Shown: positions 43,801-54,208 of the stretch, one piece after another
Numbering within the stretch: position 1 is the stretch's first letter
Layout: every line of letters begins with the position of its first letter
Origin: Stenocarpella maydis
Taxonomy: Eukaryota > Ascomycota > Sordariomycetes > Diaporthales > Diaporthaceae
Assembly (NCBI GenBank): GCA_002270565.1
Contig: NQMI01000080.1
Coordinates: 1-64,000 of the forward strand
Reading direction: 5' to 3'
DNA length: 64,000 nucleotides
Notes under the pieces: model-generated
Database searches by the model: none
Seen by the model: only the letters and a program-made list of their open reading frames with translations
Told to the model about the DNA's origin: nothing
Position numbers and translations under genes: made by a program

Positions 43801-46800
43801 GCGTGTTGAGGATAGCCAGGCTGGTCAGTATCGTGCAATTCAAGTCGCTGGAGGCGTCTTTCAACTTGAGAATCGCCTCGTCGTCCATAACTGTCATCTC
43901 AACACCTGTGAGTTTTTGTCCCAAGCCACAATTCGACTACTCAATTGTACTAACATTCCCTAGGCCCGGTGGGAATTGCAACACAAGACCCGAAGTTGCG
44001 TGAGAAGTTCAAGGGAACACCTGAGCACGTCATCAACTTCTTCTACTACGTAGCCAACGAATTGCGGGCCATCATGGGCCAGCTTGGTTTCAGGACCATC
44101 AACGAGATGGTTGGCCGCGTCGAGTGCTTGAAGGTCCGAGATGACCTGCGGACACACAAGACCGAGAACCTCGATCTGGACCTCCTGCTCACCCCGGCGC
44201 ACTCCCTGCGGAGCGGTGTCGCCACATTCAACGTCAGGAAGCAGGACCACCGTCTCTATGTCCGCCTGGACAACAAGCTCATCTCCGAGGCCGAGCTCAC
44301 CTTGGACAAGGGTCTTCCAAGTCGTATCGAATGCGACATTGTCAACACAGACCGAGCCATGGGCACTTCGCTCTCTTACCAAATTTCCAAGCGTTATGGA
44401 GAGGCTGGTTTGCCGGTCGATACAGTCCACGTTTCCATCAAGGGATCTGCCGGACAGTCTTTTGGTGCTTTCTTGGCCCCTGGTGTAACCCTTGAGCTGG
44501 AGGGTGATTCCAACGACTATGTCGGCAAGGGTCTATCGGGTGGTCGTCTTGTCATCTACCCGCCTCGCTCCGCTGTGTTCAAGGCGGAAGAGAACGTGCT
44601 GATTGGCAACACGTGTCTGTACGGTGCCACTGCCGGCCACTGTTACTTCCGTGGTGTCGCAGCCGAGCGATTCGCCGTGCGGAACTCCGGCGCCCATGCC
44701 GTCGTAGAGGGTGTGGGTGATCACGGTTGCGAGTACATGACTGGAGGTCGTGTTGTCGTTCTGGGTAGCACAGGCCGTAACTTCGCTGCCGGCATGTCAG
44801 GTGGTATTGCGTACGTTCTCGACAAGGAGCACGACTTCCTTTCCAAGCTCAACGGAGAGATGGTGGAGGCTTCCGGTGTCGACGACCCCGCGGAGATTGC
44901 TTTCCTTCGGGGTATGATTGAGGACCACCACCACTACACGGGTTCTGAGCTTGCTGCTCGTATTCTGGTCGACTTCAACCGGGTCCTGCCTCGATTCGTC
45001 AAGGTTCTTCCAATCGACTACAAGCGAGTTCTCATGGAAGATGCCGCCAAGGCCGCAGAGGCCAAGAAGGCCGAGCTCAACTTACCCGCCATCCCAGGAA
45101 AGAAGGAGGAGAAGGCCAAGGCTGCGCCTCTCCAGGATATGGAGGAAGCCTTGGGAGACAGCAAGGCCGAGTCCAGGCGCGCACTTGTCCTAGACAAGAC
45201 CAGGGGCTTCATGAAGTACCACCGTCGTGCTGAGAAGTATCGTGATGTCAAGACCCGAACCAAGGACTGGGCCGAGCTTTCCTCGCGGCTGGACGAGGAC
45301 GAGCTCAAGTACCAGTCTGCACGATGCATGGACTGCGGCGTTCCCTTCTGCCAGTCTGACACCGGTTGTCCCATCTCAAACATCATTCCTAAGTGGAATG
45401 AATTAATTTTCCAGTGCCTGGATCCGAATACTCTTGTCCGCACGACTGAGGGTCAGAAGGCGATTCGCGATATCACCGTCGGTACCAAGCTTTTCGATCA
45501 CAACGACCTGCCTGTTCTCTGCACTGCCGTGGGAGATATCAAGACGAGCTCCACGATGAGGACCATCAAATACAAAGAGTGGAATTCCAAGACCGATGTG
45601 ACCTTCGACTGCACATCGGACCACATCATGTCCATGAAGTCGTACGGTGTCACGCCCAGCATCAAGCTCGGCTGTGTTGTGGTTTGGTATACCCGTTGTG
45701 ATCGCACTGAGCTCGTTGAAGAGATTAAGGATCTCAAGTGGGATGAGCTTGTGCATCGCCTTTATTCCGAGCTGTCCACTAAGATTGGACGCCGTCCAAC
45801 TGATACTGAAGCCCACGATCATATCAATTCTCTTGTGGATAAGTGGTCGGCCGCCCCTGAGGACGCAAAGAACACTCTTTCTCCTGCCTTTGAGCAGTTC
45901 AAGGCCTCTACTCCAGAGGCTGAGTTGGCTGGTAAGTTCTCTATCTCTCTATTTATTTCACTCCTGTCCTAATCTTTGTCCTAATCACTAAACGCTTTGT
46001 ATAATAACCATGCAATAATCATTCTAACGTTTACTAGATGTTGAGGACGACAGTCTTGAGCCAATCTTCCGTGCAGCTCTTCATGACCAGATGGATGAGT
46101 ATCTTGAGCACCTCATGCCCGAGCAAGAGGAGGTTCCTGATGATGAGGATGATCTGGAGGTCGACCTTGACGCCGTTCGCCCGCGCAAGTTCCGTGTCAT
46201 CTCGCGGATGCCCTCATCGACACACCCTTCGGACCCTTCATACCGCCCAACCGTGATTCCATCATCCTCGCCGCCTCAGCCAGAGTCCCAAGGCGCTCAA
46301 CAGTCTCAGAATACTGGGGAGTCTCAGGGCTCTTCGTACGCTGATACTATTCAGGTCGTTCGCGATGAGGATCACCTAGAGAAGTTTGCCGCTATCCGGG
46401 AGGCAATAGTTCCAAAGTGCACCCATCCTTCTGGGGCCTGCAAGGCGTTCAAGAAGTATCAGGTCCGATTCAAGAACGCGGAACAAGCCAAGCTTGCTCT
46501 CGACTTACTTTCTGGTGATCATTTCCACGTCGTGGATCCCTTTGCCGTCCAGAATGGTAATACCTGGACCATGACGCTCGATGAATACCAAGCCTCTTGC
46601 GCAAACGTCAACAATTCGGCCAACAGGAGGCTCAAACTATACCGAGCTCCCTTGAGGTTTGTTCCCTCTGAGGTACCAGCAACGTCTGTCCCGGTTGACC
46701 CATATTACTTGGGTTTTTGGCTTGGTGATGGTAATAAAAAGGACGCGGCAATTACCAGCACCGACCCGGAGATCAAGGCCTTTATCCAGGCGTATGTGGA

Positions 46801-48844
46801 TCGCCTAAACAATGAGAGACCTGAGGGAAAGGGTGTCTTGAAGCTCATTGAAAATATTACCCACCGGGCAGGCGACGAATCGGAAATCCAGCATCACGGG
46901 AGTCAGAGCAAGGAAACCATCACCAGCACGACGGACGTCTTCAGTTGGAGGATCTCTTCATCAGAGAAGGGTGAAGGCTTTTGGAATCCTGTCCTCAAGG
47001 GGCTGCGAGACCTAGGCTTCACGGGTGACAAGACTATAGGCATTCCTGACCGCTACATGAACGCGGATGAGGATACACGCCTGGCTGTCATCGCGGGCCT
47101 CGTTGAATCGGACGGCGCCCGAATCAACAAGTTCTACCGGTTCTCGCAACTGACCTATGAGCACAAGAAGATCGTGGAGGACCTTCGGAAGCTGGCTCTC
47201 TCCTGTGGTATTCAGTGCTCGCCCATCCGTGAGTACGAGATCAAGCATGGAACAGAGCCGCGATGGGAGTTCGACATCATCAAGGGCTGTGAGAAGTTCC
47301 AGCATCATCTCCTCCTCCCTCGGAAGAAGCTGGGTGATCTGATACCCGGCTGGAAGAACACCAACTGGGATGCCCATACTTTCCATGTTTCAGAGCCTCA
47401 CGATGGAGAATTCCGCGCCATTGAGGTCTCCGGCGGCCTCTACCAGCTCGCAAACCGCACCGTTGTGCACAATTGTCAATGGCAAGATGCTCTCAACCGT
47501 CTTCTCATGACCAACAACTTCCCCGAGTTCACCGGCCGTGTTTGCCCAGCTCCTTGTGAGGGTGCATGTGTCCTAGGCATTAACGAGGATCCTGTTGGCA
47601 TCAAGTCCATCGAGTGTGCCATCATCGACCGTGGCTTCGATATGGGATGGATGGTACCCCGCCCGCCACAGGTTCGTACTGGCAAGAAGATTGCCATTGT
47701 CGGCTCCGGTCCCGCTGGTCTTGCCGCTGCCGATCAGCTGAACCGGGCCGGTCACCTGGTCACCGTGTACGAGCGTGCCGACCGACTTGGTGGCTTGCTG
47801 ATGTACGGTATCCCCAACATGAAGCTTGACAAGCGCATCGTCAAGCGAAGGACCGACTTCATGGCTGCTGAGGGTGTCCAGTTCAAGACCGGTATCAGCG
47901 TTGGCGACGACGTGACGCTGAATGATCTCCGCGCGCAGAGCAATGCCGTTATCCTCGCCACTGGTGCGACAGTGGGCCGCGACCTGGCTATTGAGGGGCG
48001 TAACCTCAACGGTATTCATTTCGCCATGGAGTTCTTGCACAAGAACACGAAGTCCCTGCTCGACTCAGAGCTAGCTGACGGCAGTTACATCACGGCCAAG
48101 GACAAGCACGTTGTCGTCATTGGCGGTGGTGACACCGGCAATGACTGCATCGGCACGTCTGTCCGCCACGGCGCCAAGTCAGTCGTCAACTTTGAGCTCC
48201 TGCCTCAGCCAGCTGAGACGCGCCAGCGTGACAACCCTTGGCCTCAGTGGCCCCGCATCTACCGTGTCGACTACGGTCACAGCGAGGTGCGACAGCACAC
48301 CGGCAAGGACCCGCGTGAATACTGCATCAAGTCCTCCAAGTTTGTCAGCGATGGCAACGGCAACGTCAAGGGTATCGAGACGGTGCGTGTCGAGTGGAGC
48401 AAGGACGATGTCGGAAGGTGGGTCCTGAAGGACGTCGAGGGTAGCGAGGAGTTCTTCCCCGCCGACCTGGTGCTCCTGGCCATGGGTTTCCTGGGCCCCG
48501 AGCAACGCGCGATTGGGGATGAGGTCGAGAAGGACGCCCGGACTAACGTCAAGACGCCTGCGGGCAAATATTCGACAAACATCGACGGTGTCTTCGCCGC
48601 TGGTGATTGCCGACGTGGACAGTCTCTCATTGTCTGGTAAGTTATATAAGCTTTTGACACTTTTCATCAACGTATCTGTACTAACAACACTCTCAGGGGT
48701 ATCAACGAGGGTCGCCAGGCAGCTCGCGAGGTTGATCTCTACCTGGAGCATGCAACAAACCTCCCGGTCACCGGTGGTATCGTGAAGCATTCGGCACACG
48801 AGATTCTCAACAAGGTCAAGGCCACACCTCCCGTGGCCGCCTAG
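37877..48844 (+). CDS. glt1: NADH-dependent glutamate synthase (GOGAT) precursor with two inteins
   Basis: Makes two glutamates from glutamine, 2-oxoglutarate and NADH. Exons: 37877-38001, 38058-38111, 38160-38200, 38260-38931, 38985-40963, 41043-41343, 41433-41747, 41819-41895, 41972-43907, 43964-45931, 46038-48636, 48697-48844. The sum is 10215 nt (3404 residues). Removing inteins of 637 and 651 residues leaves 2116, the usual fungal size. Order: propeptide, catalytic Cys54 in EKDACGVGF, class II glutaminase, central domain, FMN domain ([19 protein letters not shown]) with the 3Fe-4S cysteines split by intein 1, GXGXG domain ([12 protein letters not shown]), 4Fe-4S segment [16 protein letters not shown], intein 2, [15 protein letters not shown] motif [14 protein letters not shown] and NADH motif GGGDTGNDC. 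Intron 2 (38112-38159) has a GC donor. All junctions keep frame. The start [11 protein letters not shown] is the usual fungal GLT1 N-terminus. Confidence 0.97.
38112..38159 (+). other. GC-AG intron in GLT1
   Basis: This 48-nt intron starts GCATGT and not GT, with branch GCTAAC and acceptor GTGTAG. It splits the cysteine codon in GVGFAC-HIKGK, a conserved GOGAT segment, so its position is fixed by the protein. GC-AG introns are a known minor class handled by the normal spliceosome. Confidence 0.85.
41981..43891 (+). mobile_element. Intein 1 in GLT1 with LAGLIDADG homing endonuclease
   Basis: In-frame protein-splicing element of 637 residues inside exon 9, between MRK and CHLNTCPVG. Splicing residues are all present: Cys1 in [13 protein letters not shown], the block-B T-x-x-H at residues 68-71 (TPDH), penultimate His and final Asn in LVVHN, and Cys at +1. 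The endonuclease has both LAGLIDADG-type motifs, LGFWLGDGN (382-390, Asp388) and IAGLIESDG (502-510, Asp509), so it is probably active or only recently inactive. Between block B and the endonuclease lies an extra region with [18 protein letters not shown] and an acidic low-complexity run near [12 protein letters not shown]. There is no stop or frameshift. Inteins in fungal GLT1 are known from other ascomycetes; whether this exact site is one of those needs an alignment. Confidence 0.95.
45415..47473 (+). mobile_element. Intein 2 in GLT1, interrupted by a spliceosomal intron
   Basis: Second protein-splicing element, 651 residues, between NELIFQ and [11 protein letters not shown], encoded by 45415-45931 and 46038-47473. 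Splicing residues are Cys1 in [14 protein letters not shown]-x-x-H at residues 67-70 (TSDH), TVVHN at the end and Cys at +1. The homing-endonuclease motifs are LGFWLGDGN (397-405, Asp403) and IAGLVESDG (524-532, Asp531). It is homologous to intein 1 along its whole length, including the extra WYTRC region. It also has its own low-complexity acidic and Ser/Pro/Gln-rich insert ([33 protein letters not shown]). The element is split by the intron at 45932-46037. Confidence 0.95.
45932..46037 (+). other. Spliceosomal intron inside intein 2
   Basis: A 106-nt segment begins GTAAGT, carries CTAAT and CTAAC branch-like motifs and ends TTACTAG. Read through, it gives an in-frame stop at 45970-45972. 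Removed, it joins GAG TTG GCT G to AT GTT GAG GAC and restores [20 protein letters not shown], which aligns with [17 protein letters not shown] in intein 1. The intron therefore lies in intein coding sequence, in phase 1, and is absent at the matching place in intein 1. Confidence 0.9.
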
Positions 48845-50134
48845 ATTCACCCTGCTCATCACAGACACACTCTCACGACTGTATGAAAGACCTCTTATGT
48901 ACGAGTAATCACGACCATCTACGCACACAAATGAGGTTAGGGCTGGGCAGGGAAAAGCAGTCACAGGGAGAAAAAATAGGACGGGACGGGACGGGACAGG
49001 AGCAAGCTTTCTATTATCATGAGGAAAATTGAGCGGATTTCCCCCTTCGTCTTGCTGTCTGATACCACCTGATGCACACTGATGTTATCATTAGGATGTT
49101 TAGTTGCTTGTGAATGTTGGGTTGGCCTAAAACTCTGATTTACTTTTGATTCTGTTGTTTTTATTGCCTCTCTGTATCGCTATCTGCTTCTTGGCGTCTA
49201 CATATAACTCTCCTTTCACTTCTTGCGTAGATAAAAATCAGCGAAAAACGGTCCGCAACATCTAAAGAGAATATGAGAAGAGTCCTAGCCCTACATCGCA
49301 AGCATGAACAAACCCGAGGTAGAAACCTCCGCACCCGTTCCCACAACACCCACTCCCACAACAACTCTACCTAATACTCACTAGCTCTCTCTGCCTGGAC
49401 CAACATCCAACTCACACGCCCGGTTTACATTACCTAGGTAAGGTGTAGACTAGATTTTTGGTGTGCACGTTGGCCTTGAGCGTTTGGCTATTTATTGCCT
49501 AACGTCTAACATGAGTGATTTGCCCGTGTACCCTCCTCCGTTTTACATGAGAGCACCCATGGCAATACAGCAGGAATAAAGGAGGCACGCGACACTAATT
49601 ACGGATCTCAGGTGGTACCCTGGTAACCAATGGTTGCTAACCATGAGTATAACACGACATGTGGGAGTGTCTGACCTCCTGATAGGTCAATTGAGGGCCG
49701 GCTAGCGCCGCGGAGGCACAGGCAAGAGGCAGGCATCGTGCGTTGCCGCACGTGGGGGCCCCGGCAAAGGGCAACCAAGGCGGCCTAGAGGAGCTTGTCA
49801 GCTAACATCTCCCGTCTCCCATTGCAATGTGACCTCGTCGATTCGACTCTGCAAGAAATGTTGTGTCCAGACTGTATCGTGTCTGGTCCTGATTGCCCGG
49901 GGTCCTGATAAATAATATTGTGCGCAGCTTCCGACCAGGACCATCGAATAGCATTCGGGTAGCAGCGACGAGAGACTGCGACGTTTGAAGAACTATAATT
50001 GTTATCGACCGCTGCCCAGGCCCAGCCTCACACACGCGCCCTCTCTCTCCCCCTCTCCACCCACTAACTGCGTCACCACTTAGGTCTCATCACTTCGGCA
50101 TATATTCGGCTCCGCGAAAAGAGCTCCCGCAAAA
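48845..50134. other. GLT1 3' flank and VTC promoter
   Basis: Spacer of 1.29 kb between two plus-strand genes. It has a short GGGAC repeat near 48980-48998, a TACCTAGGTA palindrome near 49433-49442, and a CT/CCCTC-rich stretch at about 50038-50060 just before the VTC ATG. No coding sequence is recognised. Confidence 0.6.
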
Positions 50135-52651
50135 ATGCGCTTTGGCAAGACGCTCCAGACCTCATTCTACGAGCCATGGAAGGACAAATACCTCGACTAC
50201 CCGAAGCTGAAGAGCATGCTTCGTGAGGACGAATACGAGGAGGACGAATCTTGGACCGAGAACGACGAGACCAGGTTCAGCGACGAGATCTTCAACGTGC
50301 AGCTCGACAAGGTGACCAGCTTCCACGAGGAAAAGTTCAAGGAGCTCAGGGACCGCGTCGACTCCGCCTTTGACAAGCTCAAGGAGCTGCCCGCGTCCGA
50401 GGATGGCCAGCTGCGGAGCGAACTCGCCACCCAGCGCCTAAAGGAGCTCGAGGCCGAGCTGGATGGGATCACCAACGAGGTCAACGAGCTCAAGCGGTAC
50501 AGCAACCTGAACTACACAGGGTTCCTGAAGATCGTCAAGAAGCATGATCGCAAGAGGGGGCTGCGCTACAAGATCCGGCCATTGATGATGCAGCAGCTGT
50601 CGGATCGGCCCTTCAACTCGGAGCAGGCATATGGCCCCTTGATCCACAGGCTGTCATTGGCATACTTCACGGTTAAGCAGCAGTTGGAGGAGGGCGTCAG
50701 CGAGGAGGTCATGGCAGAGCTGCAGGATGGCGTGCAGGAGACCCGCAACGGCGAGACATATTCGGCGCACAAGTGTAAGTGGGCCGTTACCACAGAGACA
50801 CAACGTTGCACCTTGATTGCTGACCTGGTCTGCGGATAGTCTGGGTACATCCCGATAACCTGCTCGAGGTCAAGACCTTCATCATGCGCCGCCTGCCCAA
50901 CCTGGTATACAGCGAGGTTTCGGCAAAGGAGGTCGACGGCAACGAAGACCCCAGCCTGACTTCCCTCTACTTTGACAATTCCAAGTTCGACCTCTATAAG
51001 CGCAAGCTTGGGCGCGAGACAGAGGCGTCTTCATTACGCCTACGATGGTACGGGCAGTTGAGCGCCTCGCCCGAGATCTTCCTGGAACAAAAGATTGTCC
51101 ACGAGGGCGGCAGCAGCGAAGAGCGCAAGTTCACCATCAAGGCCAAGTACGTCAAGTCTTTTATTGATGGCGAGTACAAGATGGAAAAGACCATCGCCAA
51201 GATGGAGCGGCAGGGCCAGAGCGAGCAAGAAGTTGCAAAGTTCAAGGCGACGGTGAACGGCATCCAGGAGTTCATCAAGGAGCGCAAATTGCAGCCGATA
51301 GTGCGGGCAAACTACAAGCGCACTGCGTTCCAGAAACCAACAGACGATCGCATCCGCATCTCCATCGATACTGACCTTGCGTTTGTGCGCGAGGATACCT
51401 TGGACTCCAGGCGGCCGTGCCGCGACCCTAGCGAGTGGCACCGACTTGATATCGACAACAGGAACATCGGGTATCCTTTCAAGGACATCAATCAGAGCGA
51501 GGTGTCAAGGTTCCCACACGCCCTGTTAGAAATCAAGTTGAAGGAGGACGGGCGGCGCAAGCGACCAGAGTGGATTGAGGACCTCATGTCATCCCACATG
51601 GTGCACCCTGCAGCTCACTTCTCAAAGTTTGCGCACGGTGTTGCCGTCCTTTTCGACGACTACGTCAACACCCTGCCCTTCTGGCTGAGCGACCTGGACA
51701 AGGACATCCGCAAGGACCCACAAGCGGCGTTTGAGGAGGAGGAGCAGAAAAAAGCCAGGCGGGCTGCTGACGAGCAGGTTGTGGGAAGCCTGCTCGGCAA
51801 CAAGATGGGCTCGTTCCAGCCATCCAAGAGCTCGCCTGTCAGCAGGTCATACCTGGCAGAGCGCATCGCCAGCGAGAGCGGGGCCGGGCCGGCTGGCTCA
51901 TCCGCGTCCATCGCAGTGGCTGGCCGAGGGGGCCCCGGCGCGAACGGCGAGACCGCGCAGGGCGGGCAGCAGGACGAGCAAGGGGACGAGCCGCAGCAGC
52001 GGAGCTACGGCACCATCATGCCCTCCTTCTCGATCATCACGCGGTACGCCAAGTCGCGGCAGCGCAAGCGCGACAACGTGCAGCTGCCCGAGGGCGTCAC
52101 GGAGCCCGAGACGTGGATCAAGAACGAGGGCCCTCTCAAGGTGGAGCCCAAGGTGTGGCTGGCCAACGAGCGGACCTTTATGAAGTGGCAGCACATCTGC
52201 GTGCTGCTGGGCGGCCTGGCCGTCGCGCTGTACACGGCCGCGGGAAAGGACACGCTCGCCCTGGCCTTTGGCGTCGTCTACCTCGCCATCGCCGCCTTCG
52301 CCGGGGGCTGGGGCTGGCTCATGCACCGTGAGCGCAGGCAGATGATCATCGACCGCAGCGGGAGGGACTTTGACAACCTGGTCGGCCCCATGGTGATCAG
52401 CTTCGCGCTGGTGGCCGCCCTAGTGCTGAACTTTGTGTTCCAGGTGAGAAATGCCCTCCCTGTTCCTGCCCGCCCACAAGGCTCGTCTCAGTGTATCCTG
52501 TGTTTTCCAAGTGGTAGGGCTTCCCGCTGACCTGTTGGCCTCTCTGCTCTAGTACCGCGCTGCTGTTCAGCGATTTGAATCAGACGTAATCCTTGGGCGT
52601 AGGAACTCGACCATAGCGCCGTTACCTGTCGTGGATGAGCTCCTCCGATGA
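50135..52651 (+). CDS. vtc2: Vacuolar transporter chaperone, Vtc2/Vtc3-type SPX-VTC protein
   Basis: Regulatory subunit of the vacuolar polyphosphate polymerase. Three exons: 50135-50774, 50840-52443 and 52553-52651; introns 65 and 109 nt; 780 residues. The N-terminal SPX domain starts MRFGKTLQTSFYEPWKDKYL and has the Lys-rich inositol-pyrophosphate-binding helix (NYTGFLKIVKKHDRK). The tunnel-type (TTM) domain follows (TSLYFDNSKFDLYKRK, LRLRWYGQL, FLEQKIVHEGG, ERKFTIKAKYV), then a Ser/Gly/Gln-rich linker and a three-span membrane domain (HICVLLGGLAVALYTAAG; LALAFGVVYLAIAAFAGG; PMVISFALVAALVLNFVFQ). The last exon adds YRAAVQRFESDVILG. The MxFGxxL...PWK..Y start and the length favour Vtc2/Vtc3 over the catalytic Vtc4. 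Vtc2 and Vtc3 cannot be told apart here, so the symbol is tentative. Confidence 0.88.
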
Positions 52652-54208
52652 GGTTTTTTTTTTGTGGCCGGTTTATGAACCAAGCGGGCGCAGTGGAAGA
52701 CTGGAAATGGTGACGCGACAAGGTTGTTTCTTTCATGGTATGTTTGTTGTGACAAGGCGCACGCGGGCACGGTAGCAGCGGAGTATCAAAAGAAGAAAAG
52801 AGAGGGGGGGGGGAGATTATGGCAACGGCGTATCAGCAGTACGGTAGATAGTAGTCATATGAGCTTCAAGTTTTGTAGCGAGACCTGGTATTGCACCACC
52901 ACAAGATCACCATGTCCAAACTGCTGATTTGTGTCCATCACGCTCCTTCCTGCATGTCAAGGTCTTCGTGATACCCACCAACGCCAGTGCGACGTCTCTC
53001 TCGCTGCTCCCTCCCACACGACACTGGTCGACAATGCGAAACGTCATGACCAAGCTTCCAAAAAGGGGCACGCGCATAACGTTAAGGCCGTCGGTAGTCG
53101 TCGAATAGGACTGTTTTGGGACCCTGCACCTGCCTTGGGTCCGCCTCATTGCGTCGGCCAGCCTCGTTACGCAGGGCTGTGCTTTTATGTAGGTCGAACG
53201 ACCAGAGACAAGTTTTGTTGTAACTGGGGGTTCCGACCAATAGCTGGGCTTGGTGTAGCTGATTGGGCAGCGTGTCCCAGACAGGGAACTTTGTCTGGAA
53301 CGACTTGGAAGGCGCATGAGCGAATAGGCGCACGCCGATATATGTATGTGTATATATATATACATCATATGTGCCGGGTATACGATTCTCTACCATGCAA
53401 TCACAAACATATTGTAGGGCTCTGTGGGTGTGAAATTCAGCAAGGACTTTTTATTCATCTATGTTGTCTTCGGACTACGGGCTTCCCTGAGTTAGTGTTC
53501 TATGCCGCCGTGGTCTGCTTCTCAAACCACATCACCTGCGGTTCGCGATCATCATGTGCGAAAATCGTAGCCTCATGGTAAACACCCAAGTACACTCTCG
53601 ACGGCGAGGGGGTTAAAAACGCAGATGCGCCTTGGGAAGCGGTCTCTGCTCCCGAAAATGTCTCGGCACCGGACTTTTTTTTGTTTCGGTATCGCGCAGG
53701 TTTCCTTTTCAGCCTTTTGCATCCCTTCTGCGGGTCCCGACCTGAACCCCGATTCTCGTTGATCGCATGTGGAGAAATTGGTGTTCCCGTGGCTGGAACC
53801 AGGTAGAATCAGAATTAGGTGTGGCAACCTCGAGCTTCCAGGTGCCCTGTCCTTGCAGTCTGGATCATCCAACTATGGAGGTGTGGCAGCCCGAGGTTGA
53901 TGGAAAAGTGACAGAAGACAGCGACCTGAACGATCTAAGAAAACTGCGAAACGTAATTAGAAGAGCCTAGAGTGGCCACAAGCACAGCCAGTGCTTGACG
54001 GTCTAGGACGAAGTGGAGGCGAAGCGAGACAGGCGCGCAGCTCTCCCAGAGGCCAGCAAGATGGAAGGGACGGCCGTGAAGTAAAAAAAAAAGCTTCGTT
54101 TGCGGGCGGCAAAGCGCTGACAGGTAAAGTGTGGACACCACATGGTCGCGCATGGAGGGGAATTGGTTGGGTTCCTGCTGGCGGGTCTGTGGACCAGAGT
54201 CGGCGTGG
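52652..54208. other. Convergent 3' flanks of VTC and Nudix genes
   Basis: Non-coding spacer of 1.56 kb between convergent genes. It has a short TA repeat near 53347-53361 and homopolymer runs (G near 52805-52812, A near 54083-54091). The longest open frame (52931-53581, plus) shows no domain. Confidence 0.6.

Noticed and set aside
41981..43891. Possibility that intein 1 is a retained intron or an independent gene
   Set aside because: It is continuous in frame with host residues on both sides, has all splicing motifs, and lacks GT/AG boundaries at its ends.
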